The notes under the pieces were generated by a model. The model saw nothing but the letters and a program-made list of their open reading frames with translations. It did no database searches and had not been told where the DNA came from. A stretch of DNA of 64,000 bases from NCBI GenBank assembly GCA_934045075.1, contig OW203747.1:5119357-5183356 (forward strand). Direction: 5' to 3'. Positions 55,094 through 64,000 of this stretch are shown in pieces. Numbering within the stretch: the first letter of the stretch is position 1; every line of letters begins with the position of its first letter. This DNA is from Yponomeuta sedellus (taxonomy: Eukaryota > Arthropoda > Insecta > Lepidoptera > Yponomeutidae). The position numbers were made by a program, and so were the translations under genes.

Positions 55094-57025
55094 CTAGTTA
55101 AACAGTGTCATAGCATTGGTAATATCAAAAATAATGAATGGATTCTACCATTAAGAGTAGAAGACAAGAAAGTGGATTTTAAATGTGACACAGGGGCACA
55201 AGTAAATGTCTTATCATTGAGGGATCTAAAAAAAATTGTCAATGATGATTTTCCTAAATGGTCTGAGACAACAATAGTTTTAGAGGCATTTGGGGGAGCT
55301 AAAATTCATCCACTTGGTAAAATAAACTTAAAAGTAATTAATGATGAATACATGTATGACACTGAGTTTATAATAATAAAACAAAATGTTAGGCCTATTC
55401 TGGGCTTAAACTCATTGAGAGAATTAAAAATTTTTAAAAGTATACACAGTATTAATAACAAAGACAAAAACACAATTATTAATAAATATGGTGAACTGTT
55501 TCAGGGTGTCGGACAATTTGAAGTCCCGCTGGAGCTGCACACTCAGCCTGAGGCGAGGCCAGTAGTAAAACCTCCTCGCAGAGTTCCACATGCATTAATG
55601 GACAGACTGGCCGCCAAACTGAGGAGCCTGGAAGGGCAACAGATCATTGAGAAAGTAGAACATCCTGAAAGTTTTGTGAGTAACATGGTTATTATTGAGA
55701 AAGTAGATAAAAATTTAAGAATATGTCTTGATCCTCAGGAGCTTAATAAAGTACTCATAAGAAATTATCACTTAATTCCGACTCTAGAAGAAATAATAAC
55801 TAAACTTTGTAATAAGTCTGTATTTTCTGTGTTAGATTTATCGGACGGATTTTATAACATAAGATTGACTGACAACTCAACAAAATTATGCGCATTTGGT
55901 ACTCCTTTTGGATGTTACAAATTTCTAAGATTACCGTTTGGTCTCTCGATAGCACCGGAAATTTTTCAAAAATATAGTGAAAAAACATTTGGAGACATAC
56001 CCGGAGTAGTTGTGTACTGCGATGATTTGTTGATTTGCGCAGACAATGACCAAGATCATGATAAAATATTGACACAAGTATTGGAGCGTGCTAAAAAATG
56101 CAATGTAAGATTTAATAAGAGGAAGTTTCAATATAAATTAAAAGAAGTAAAATATTTCGGACATATTTTTTCTAAAAAAGGCATGATGATAGATCCAGAT
56201 AGAATAAAAGCTATTATTGAACTAAAAAGCCCGAAAAATAAAAAAGAATTACAAATAATATTAGGAATGATAAATTATCTAAGGAGATTTGTTAATGGAC
56301 TGGCAGATATGGCAGCCCCACTTCAGTCATTGTTAAAAAAAGATGTTGAATGGTTATGGACAGATGTACATGAAAATGTTTTTGAAAAAATTAAAAAATG
56401 CATTAGTCATGCACCAGTTTTACAAAATTTTAACAGTAACTTACCAGTAACAATTCAATGTGATGCGTCCAAAGATGGCCTAGGTTGTTGTCTGATACAG
56501 AACGGTAGACCAGTAAGCTATGCATCTCGGAGTTTAAGTTCAGCGGAAGTAAATTTTTCTCAAATAGAAAAGGAATTACTAAGTGTGGTCTGGGCAACAC
56601 AAAAGTTTCACTATTACATTTATGGTAGAAAATGTACTGTTTTAAACGATCATAAACCTTTGGAAACTTTACTAAAAAAGGGAATTCATGATATTCCATC
56701 AACGCGTTTACAAAGACTAAAATTAAAACTACTAAAATATGACATTGAGTTCAAATACCTAAAAGGAAAATCGATGCACGTTGCTGATTTGTTGTCACGC
56801 TCTTTTCTTATTGATAACGATTATGAAGATGATGCTTATATGTATGAGGTAGTCCACTGCGTTGGTCTTTCATCATATCTACAATGTTCTGAAGAACTAA
56901 AACAAGAATTAATGTCAGAATCACTAAAAGATGAGGAATTGTTAAAATTAATTGACTATACTAAGAATGGATGGCCAGAAAAAAGTAATAATGTTTCAGA
57001 ATCTAAAAACCTATTTAGAGGCTAA
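55094..57025 (+). pseudogene. pol: Pol, copy 2: protease, RT, RNase H; cut by SINE
   Basis: Residue-for-residue the same as 51262-53193: protease CDTGAQ, reverse transcriptase with YCDD, RNase H with CDASKDG and NDHKPL. It ends in the same SINE-borne stop at 57023-57025. No difference from copy 1 was seen over this stretch. Confidence 0.9.
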
Positions 57026-57180
57026 AAATTTCACCCATGCCGGGATTCGAACCCGCAACCTCTGGCTATCCGTACCAGAGGTTGCGGGTTCGAATCCCGG
57101 CATGGGTGAAATTTTTAGCCTCTAAATAGGTTTTTAAATTTGTTCCTTAGCACGGGTTAGTGCATTAAAAATAAAAATAG
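57005..57180 (+). repeat. Family A SINE, compact palindrome, in pol copy 2
   Basis: Same sequence, position and target duplication as 53173-53348, so inherited by duplication and not an independent insertion. Confidence 0.95.
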
Positions 57181-57193
57181 TGTTTCAGAATCT

Positions 57194-58197
57194 GTCAAAT
57201 ATTACTATAAATTTCATACAGACATCACAGTCGATAACAATCTAATATTCTTAAAGGATAGACTTGTAATACCAAAAACTTTAAGACTAAATATTTTAAA
57301 TAAACTACATGAAGGCCATATAGGAATAACAAAAATGAAACAAACTTTAAGAAAACTATACTATTGGCCAAAATGTGATGATCATATAGAAAATTTTGTA
57401 AGAAAATGTTTTGTATGTCAAACTTATCAGAAAAACAATGTAAAAGAACCACTATTATCACATGATGTGCCAACACTTCCTTTTTCAAAAATAGGAGTGG
57501 ATATTATGGATTTAAAAAAAAATGTTACTTAGTAATATATGATTATACAACAAAATGGTTAGATATTAAAAGGGTACCAAGCAAGTCTGCCACTAGTATA
57601 ATTAATTGTTTAATAGAGATATTTTCTCAGTTTGGAATACCAACAGAAGTAGTATCAGATCATGTACCATTTGATTCAAGAGAATGTCATCAGTTTGCTA
57701 CAGAATGGGGTTTTAAATTTAACTTTTCAAGTCCTCGATATCCACAATCGAATGGCATGGCAGAAAGGGGTGTTCAGATAGCAAAGAAAATGTTAACTAA
57801 ATGTAATGAAGATAAGACAGATTATAGAACAGCATTGTTACAATATAGGGCTTGTCCAGTATCAGGAACAAATTTTTCACCTGCACAGTTGATAATGAAT
57901 AGAAATTTAAAAACAAAATTACCAGTATTGTATAATTATTTAGAGCCGAAAATAAATATTAATATTAAGAAAGAATTTCAAAATGTTAAAATAAGAAATG
58001 AACACAATTATAATAAGCATGCTAGACCTAAGCAAAATATGGTAATTGGACAAGACATATGGTTTAAGAAAGATCCAAATAGTATTAAGTGGTTAAAAGG
58101 AAAAATTGTAACAAATAATAATCATAGATCTTATGACATAAAAGATGAGGCAGGGTGTACATACACAAGAACTTCATTTCATGTTCGACCTCAATGA
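57194..58197 (+). pseudogene. pol: Integrase part of pol, copy 2, frameshifted, with C-terminus
   Basis: Zinc motif HEGHIGITKMKQ/CFVCQ, first Asp at IGVDIMD, then the same A9 frame change as copy 1. The second frame, from about 57523, carries SDHVPFDSRE and QSNGMAERGV. It continues past the point where copy 1 stops: NRNLKTKLPVLYN..., then a C-terminal SH3-like segment GQDIWFKKDPNSIKWLKGKI and RSYDIKDEAG...HVRPQ before the stop. Complete apart from the frame change and the upstream SINE. Confidence 0.85.
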
Positions 58198-58626
58198 TTT
58201 GTTGCCGCTGAGTGTGCAGGTTCAGGAGAGTTCGACACTCTTTTAATTATAAGTAGTTTTTATAAGCATTTGTTAACTTAAGTATTAGTGGTGATAAACA
58301 GTATTGTTTACAAGGCTGATTAAATATTATTAGTATTTAAGTGAGAAACATCTCTTGTTACTTAAAGATTAATGAAAATGTAGTTAATTTTTTTTTTTTT
58401 TGTTTTTGAAAGGAGAAAGGAAGAAAAACACTTTCAATGTGAAGTTTATTTTAATGTATGAAGTCACAATTACATTGTATTGTTAAAATTACAATTTAAG
58501 ATTAGTTTCTGTGTTCTAAACTCTGTTATCAGCTTTTTAGTTACAAAGAGTGCCAATTGTTTTGTACTGAAGTCAATAAGTATAGAAATGCTATTAGATT
58601 ATGTTTCATTATGAAAAAGGGGAAGA
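58198..58626 (+). other. 3' untranslated region with polypurine tract
   Basis: No envelope-like frame. GAAAAAGGGGAAGA at 58613-58626 ends exactly at the 3' LTR, as expected for the plus-strand primer of reverse transcription. Confidence 0.8.
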
Positions 58627-58793
58627 TGTATTAGTGGCTGAATAGCGTCCAACACTAGGATTTCTAGATAGTCTGTGCTCGCAACTAAGATGTAATCGTG
58701 TGGACGTACATATACTTTTTCCCAGCTTGTAAAATCAAATAAATTAATAAACAGTGTCACAAACAACAAATACTTGTTTCCATGTATAATACA
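58627..58793 (+). repeat. 3' LTR
   Basis: 167 bp, matches the 5' LTR except one base (GCGTCCAACAC against GCGTCGAACAC). Followed by GACAC. Confidence 0.95.
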
Positions 58794-58798
58794 GACAC

Positions 58799-59519
58799 CT
58801 TAAACTGTTTCAATATGCCTGCATTTAAGGTTCACTTTGGCGTGACATTTTAGGTTGCTCGCCTCGAGTTTAAATATTTAAGCATGCTTTAAGTGGTTGC
58901 ACTTTTGCAGGTAAAAGTAAGATTCTTGATCAGTTAACTGGTTGTCTAAATTTTAGTTTCAAACTCGCTTGCCGTAGAGGAAACATGGAGAAAGATCCTT
59001 ATTTTAAGTTTAAAGTAAAATAAGATAAGACAAGAATATTCTTTATTGTACACCAGAGCACATATTGGCGGCCTTATTACGACGGAAAGTTGCTGAAGGA
59101 AATAAAAGACGGGTAGTCGGTGCAAATATGAATATATTTATACACTACTTACATAAACAGTTATTACTTACATATATAGTTATGATAAACTTACATAAAT
59201 ACGTTATAGCAACAATCTACGCGATGAAGAAATAAATACAATATTGTGTACCTATATGGAGACATACGGAAAAGACGGAATGAAAAGGACAATGCACGAA
59301 TACTAATCTTGCAGGGACAGATAAAACTCTTTAACCTTGCTTTTAAAGACAGCCGAGGAAGGGGAGCGCCTTATTGATACCGGAAGATCACTAAAGTACC
59401 TAGTTTAAGGCCGCCAATTGTATTATAACAGAAGAAAGTACTATATTTCTTTACGTTATTTGCTTTGGTGTACAGAAAAAATATATATTTTCAAATACTT
59501 TACTGCACAAACATATCAC
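58799..59519. other. Intergenic; LINE tail trace, no gene
   Basis: AAGATAAGACAAGAATATTC near 59022 resembles the inverted LINE tail at 23775, followed by CCGCCAATTG-type 3' UTR pieces to about 59420 in minus orientation. No coding. Confidence 0.4.
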
Positions 59520-59606
59520 ATAACTGTTGTTGCTTAACTCTTGTGATTGATTCTAATCACTCGGTTTGACTAGGCTACGAGTGCTACATTAGGCCACGAG
59601 CGCTTC
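59520..59606 (-). repeat. Family S SINE, head fragment with partial repeat
   Basis: TGTTGTTGCTTAACTCTTGT, GATTCTAATCACTCGGTTTG and a doubled GGC(T/C)ACGAG(T/C)GC end. Confidence 0.7.
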
Positions 59607-60139
59607 TGGACCTGCTTGTTTGTTGGTTATTTTCACTTTACGCTTCACTTCCTTTGCATGATATCTGAACGAGTCGCAATGTAAATGTGGCGTAGCAATA
59701 CTTGTCAAATAACTCCAGAATAAGTGCTACCTCGCACCTCGCGGCCGGAACCCATTGCCCTAATGGCTTTTAACAATTTACCTGTCCCGAATCTGGAATA
59801 ATCATTCGAAAGCGAGTGCCGAGGACATCTTTTGGGTATACCGACGCATTGGTACTTACTAATTGGACCTAGAGCTTAGGACACTGGAACTGAAGCACTC
59901 TTAGCACAAATACTACAGATATCAAATATGTATATCAATAAATTCTATGTAATGTCATGTGCCTAGCATATAGCATTCCATATAAGCCCATATCCCGATG
60001 CTATATAAGGAGTATCTTGTGTGTGATTAATGTTGGGTTAAATAGATTAGTTTAATTATAAAAAGTAATTCTGGAGCTTGTAAACGCAATAGGGATATCG
60101 TGCAATGTTAGCTTTAAGTTTTTCGGCTAATACATCATT
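59607..60139. other. Intergenic, nothing recognised
   Basis: No open frame of note, no member of the named families. Confidence 0.4.
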
Positions 60140-60414
60140 ATCATCCACCCATTATGTCCCCACCGAGGGGCATGGGTCTCTTCCCTGAGGAAGGTATAGG
60201 TCATACTCCACCATGGGGGCCATGTCCGGATTGGTGGAGACTTGCAAGACTAGTGGCTGGTCTTACTGTCTGTAGTTTTCAAGCTGCCCTAAGGCCTCTG
60301 ACTTGGCTAAACGACTGCCATTTATCGACGGCACCAATTGCTTAACGTGCCTTGCGAAGCACGGAACCGCTCGAAAAAATGCTACTAGCGTTAGTCGGAT
60401 AGACGGTCACCCAT
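60140..60414 (-). repeat. Family S SINE, older subfamily
   Basis: TTATGTCCCCACCGAGGGGC through GACGGTCACCCATCC. Shares variants with 5415-5720. Confidence 0.75.
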
Positions 60415-60748
60415 CCATGCATCTCTTCCTGCACCGCACGAAGGTTAAGCCATACCTACTCCACCACGGGGGCCAAGTTCGGGTTGGTGAAGGTTTGTAT
60501 GAGAGAGGCGGGCCTTACTGTCAAAAGTTATCAAGCCGCCCATAATACCTCTGATATGGCTTAGCGACTGCCATTATATGACAGCTGGCACCAACAGCTT
60601 AACGTGCCTTGCAAAGCACGGAAGCGCTCGGAAAAATGCCACTAGCGGTAATCACGGGACGGTCACACATCCTGCACCTGACCGCCTGTTGTTGCTTATC
60701 TTAAGTGATTGATTCCAATCACTCGGTTAGACCAGGCCACGAGCGCTC
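60415..60748 (-). repeat. Family S SINE, younger copy abutting the older one
   Basis: TCTCTTCCTGCACCGCACGA through CACGAGCGCT, directly following the previous copy in the same orientation. Confidence 0.85.
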
Positions 60749-61403
60749 AAAATTAAATCCTTGACGTAAACTAAAAATCAATTCAATATACTACGAGTAG
60801 ATACAAACTAAAACAATGTGTTTATTTATTGTCCAGAAAGACAACATAATTATATTGAGGTAGTTCGACGGAAGTTCCCAATATTAAGGTAGGCATCAAA
60901 GCTCAGGTCCCTTGGCGACACTCGACCCTGCTTTCCACTGGGGGTGTCAACTTTTGTAATATCACGCCTTCCATTTGGCAACATAATGCAACAATACGTT
61001 CAACTCGAGCGCGCTGGGATTTTACCACTACCGTGGATTTTTCTCTCTTTCATGGTTTTATTTTATACACCCAAGAATGCTTTCCGCCCGTGCACTCACG
61101 TTTTATTAATTTTCATTTGAAAATTGCTGTGCTTCTTTAGATATAGTATCTCAGTGACTGGTATTTTGATTACATTCCGTCTTTTCACGTGTACTCGTAT
61201 AAGAGTAATTGATTTTGGAGTCCCAGCTGTTGCCAATTATTGAACATTGTATATTATTATATAGTAACTCCATGAGAATTTTGCTTGCGCGATGCAGGAA
61301 TTGAAAATTACCTGTTACCCGTTTGTGAATTCCTTTGTCGATCCAATGGCTGCTCGTAGGATATCACCTCTGTGTGATGATATTGATGGCGATACTCATT
61401 TAT
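60749..61403. other. Intergenic, nothing recognised
   Basis: No open frame of note. Confidence 0.4.
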
Positions 61404-61565
61404 TTATAAGGTAAAACGTAATTACCTTATTTCCCGACGTTTCGACCGAAAGTTCTCTCAATCGATCGACAGTATTACCGAAGAATTTTTGGGGAAGCTA
61501 TTGAAATAAAAAAACACAAGAATTTCAACAGAGAGGGAAAAAAGGTAATTACGTTCCTTATAAAT
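61404..61565. repeat. Foldback with GACGTTTCGACC core
   Basis: TTATAAGGTAAAACGTAATT (61404 on) and AAGGTAATTACGTTCCTTAT (about 61542 on) are inverted. Related in layout to family Z and 36682-36823. Confidence 0.65.
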
Positions 61566-62084
61566 GTTTTATGCACAAATAAAGAAAATTTTAAAGAAAT
61601 TACTGTTACAAATTAATGCCTACCTAAAAGTTACACATAATTTTGGATGAAATAAAAATGTTTTATTCAAAGTAGCGCAGAAACTGCGGCTTAATGAACG
61701 CTACTAATCGAACTAGGTGTCCATTCCAAAATATAGAACATTTTGACGAAAACATGGACAAAAAAACTCCACATCACAGGATACCACTAAAGTATAGTGT
61801 GTACTCATGGCTCACATTGATCTCATCCTGTATCTTTTCCCTATGGAGGAAACTTTTCTCAATCAACAATTCCATGCGAGGACGCTAGACGCTCGAAGAA
61901 TGATTTATAGGGATGTCGGTCAAGGTACCCGGGAAGTAAAATATAGTTCTCTTTTACCCGGCAGAGAAGGCAAAAGTAAGAGTTATGAGTTGTTTTATTT
62001 GTACAAGCGGCTTTACGCTGGTTGTTTTTCAATGTATGTAATGTGCTTGCCTGGTTAAAGTAGCACAGGGTACTTCCTTACTAG
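61566..62084. other. Intergenic, no gene recognised
   Basis: The overlapping frames 61694-61888 and 61807-62058 have no domain. The block CTAGTTTGGGACCAGG near 62080 also occurs near 22730. Confidence 0.4.
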
Positions 62085-62510
62085 TTTGGGACCAGGAGCT
62101 CTATTTTTGAATCACTCGCCTCGCGTCGAGCGCTTGATTTCTACTGATTTTCGTTTGACACACGAAATTCCGTATTTTTTAATCACTCGACTGCAACGAA
62201 TGGTCCTTACCACTCGTCTCGTATGTCGATCGATAAATTAAGTGTCAAAATTTGTGTTAATTTGTATTGTGCTGCGCACAGATACCTAGCGATAAATGTG
62301 AATTTGCTCCTGATAACTGTTGTAGATTGTGAATATTGTGATCTTCATTGTAGAAAATTAATTTTGAAGAATATCTAATCCTTGATGGGTATTTGGATTC
62401 AAAAATACGGAAAAACGAGATCAAGCGACTCAGAAGACGAGTGTGACATATGTCGCATTCGACGATACAATTTCATACGAGTGATTCAAAAATTAATCTC
62501 CAGGACAAGT
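62085..62510. mobile_element. MITE with TTTTTGAATCACTCG inverted ends
   Basis: CTATTTTTGAATCACTCG near 62101 is inverted at CGAGTGATTCAAAAATTAAT near 62479. A second inner pair AAATACGG/CCGTATTT is present. No coding. Confidence 0.6.
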
Positions 62511-62727
62511 GGTTGTGTTGTCTGATTTTAATTATTTTCAATTCAATTAAATTTAATTCAGTGTACAGAATTTACATTATTTTAAGTGAATGTCTATGTA
62601 CAATATAAAATTAAAGTGAAAGCTACTGCGTTCGGGTAGTGGTAGTTACTGTAGTGGAGAAAAAGGCAGCGGGAAAAAAACTCAACTCTGACTGCACTCA
62701 ACACTGACTACATAAAGTCATTGTTAC

Positions 62728-62800
62728 ATGCCAGCACTGGGAATTGAACTTCAGTCTCTCGCTTTTGAGTCCATTACTCTACCCACTGGACTACCGCCAA
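62728..62800 (-). repeat. tRNA-like fragment
   Basis: Minus strand: GGCGGTAGTCCAGTGGGTAG (A-box-like) and AAGTTCAATTCCCAGTGCTG (B-box-like). Stems do not close well; likely a SINE head or pseudo-tRNA. Confidence 0.5.
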
Positions 62801-63111
62801 TCATTATCATATTTGTATATTGTCTGACCCAATATATGAACCGTCCTTATGTTGTCTTATATTCTATGTGTCTTAACTGTCTTAAAAAATAGGCGAAGTA
62901 CCAGTCGGACTCATGCACGGAAGATTTTGTACCATTATTCAATTAATTAATAATTTTTATGTTTCGAATGAAAAAAAATAATAGCTGTGCGAACATACTA
63001 AATTTTATAATGATTGCTGTGTTTAAAAATAAGAGTCTATAAAAGAAAAGTTGTAATTATATAAGAACTATGAACTAGTTATTTAAGTTAGGTACATAAT
63101 TTTATATATTA

Positions 63112-63468
63112 GCGCTCGTGGCCTAGGCAATCCGAGTGATTCGAATCAATCACTTGGTTAAGCAACAACAGGCGCGGTCAGTGACTACCGTACTAGTCCC
63201 GTGACTACCGCTAGTGGCATTTTTCCGAGTGGTTCCGTGCTCCGCAAGGCACGTTAAGCCGTCGGTGCCAGCTGTCGTATAATGACAGTCGTTAAGCCAT
63301 GTCAGAGGCCTTATGGACGGCTTGATAACTTCTGACAGTAAAGCCCGCCACTGTCTTACAATTCTCCACCAACCCGGACTTGGCCCGTGGTGAAGTATGG
63401 CCTAACCTTCCTGCGATGCAGGAAGAGACCCGTGCCCCAGCAGTGGGGACATACAAGGGTTGATAACG
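63112..63468 (+). repeat. Family S SINE, full length with target duplication
   Basis: GCGCTCGTGGCCTAGGCAAT to GGGTTGATAACG. Flanks AATTTTATATATTA and AATTTTATATTA. Confidence 0.9.
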
Positions 63469-63844
63469 AATTTTATATTAACAAATTTGTATTGGCAGCG
63501 CCCTAGCAGGGTTTTTGTTTGATACTATTACTTTATAAGACATGTCATGTACTACAAGAAAGCTCAATAAATATCTTATCTTATTTTTGAAGTTAATATA
63601 CAACTTAATATTCTTATTTTACCCTTTGTGTACAGAACCTCATTGAAACGAATGCACGTAAAATTGATGAAAACGCGAAAATCTTGTAGGAATCTTTTAA
63701 TCTGTCTTTTTCTAGTTTTGCAATGACAATGTCCTATTTTTAAAAAGTAGACATAATAATATAAAACGCTATCAAAAAGTAAAATACTTAAAAAAGGTTG
63801 ATTGGCCGGTCGGCAACATGGCCCCAAGCGGTGTGGAACACCAA
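63469..63844 (-). other. 3' flank of a BEL/Pao-type element, possible LTR
   Basis: On the minus strand TGTTGCCGACCGGCCAATCA starts near 63822, shortly after the pol stop, and could be the LTR start. The second LTR is outside the window, so this is unproven. AATAAATATCTTATCTTA lies near 63567 on the plus strand. Confidence 0.3.
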
Positions 63845-64000
63845 TTAACAGCTTAGTGGTAGCAGCTTGCGGACCGGTCGACGCAACACACCCCCTTTAG
63901 TCGCAACATTCACTACGCGGACAACATTGTCTTTACCCGGAAATAACTCGGTGACTCGTCCAATAGGCCAGCAGTTTCTCGGTAGATTGCCGTCCGCAAC
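63845..64000 (-). pseudogene. pol: BEL/Pao pol C-terminal end, runs off the window
   Basis: The minus frame enters at 64000 and stops at 63845-63847. It reads VADGNLPRNCWPIGRVTELF, PGKDNVVRVVNVATKGGVLR and RPVRKLLPLSC. The pattern LPR..WP.GRV.E..PG.D..VRVV.V.T..G...RP..KL..L is the C-terminal domain (DUF5641-like) of BEL/Pao retrotransposon pol. The rest of the gene lies outside the window, so intactness cannot be judged; labelled as a partial gene. Confidence 0.8.

Larger units (their letters stand above)
50159..58793 (+). mobile_element. Gypsy-type LTR retrotransposon with tandemly duplicated interior
   Basis: Complete 167-bp LTRs at both ends differ at one base. GACAC flanks the element (50154-50158, 58794-58798). 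Between them the interior occurs twice with an exact 3832-bp offset. The first copy lacks the integrase C-terminus, 3' UTR, polypurine tract and the first 102 bases of the middle LTR. Domain order gag, protease, reverse transcriptase, RNase H, integrase is that of Gypsy/Ty3-type elements. No envelope gene is seen. Both pol copies are broken by the same SINE and share an integrase frameshift, so the element could only move with proteins from elsewhere. Confidence 0.9.

Overview
The window reads as a repeat-dense intergenic stretch of an insect genome, most likely a moth or butterfly. The sequence is AT-rich and the recognisable genes are all transposon genes. Intron-style splicing is visible in one of them. 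The LINE tails (GRP..RW.DD.. C-terminal motifs, ATAGATAG, TTATCTTATC and TTTA tails) are of kinds common in Lepidoptera; the order-level call is inference. I see no host protein-coding gene and no convincing functional tRNA, rRNA or CRISPR locus.

Left part (1-5400). A tRNA-like SINE, here called family A, is interrupted at 433-3820 by a DNA transposon with inverted ends. The transposon carries a spliced, open transposase gene (exons 994-1131 and 1604-3334; zinc-binding N-terminus, DDE catalytic core). A different tRNA-like SINE follows at 5048-5345.

Middle part (5400-48000). This is a patchwork of many copies of a second SINE, family S, whose head resembles 5S ribosomal RNA; further family A copies; a third, palindromic retroposon called family Z; LINE 3' ends; MITEs with terminal inverted repeats; and decayed transposons: a Harbinger-type element at 28888-29450, a mariner at 32853-33560 and a long foldback element at 46722-47485. 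Long TA and CATA microsatellites lie at 34279-34344, 39511-39778 and 40053-40230. A striking number of near-perfect hairpins is scattered through otherwise unique sequence.

Right part (48000-64000). A piggyBac-like transposase remnant is split by a family A insertion. Then comes a Gypsy-type LTR retrotransposon (50159-58793) with nearly identical 167-bp LTRs and a 5-bp target duplication. Its interior is present twice in tandem with an exact 3832-bp period, both copies carrying the same family A insertion inside pol. Gag and pol are in one frame, separated by a UGA followed by CUAG, a classic readthrough context. The right edge holds family S copies, a MITE, and the C-terminal end of a BEL/Pao-type pol on the minus strand.

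How the parts relate. Family A, S and Z copies have long target-site duplications (about 7-16 bp), which points to LINE-driven retroposition. The LTR element has 5 bp, the Harbinger-type element TTA, and the foldback MITE TA. The nesting order (SINE in piggyBac, SINE in Gypsy, SINE in MITE, family Z in MITE, DNA transposon in SINE) gives a relative history of activity.
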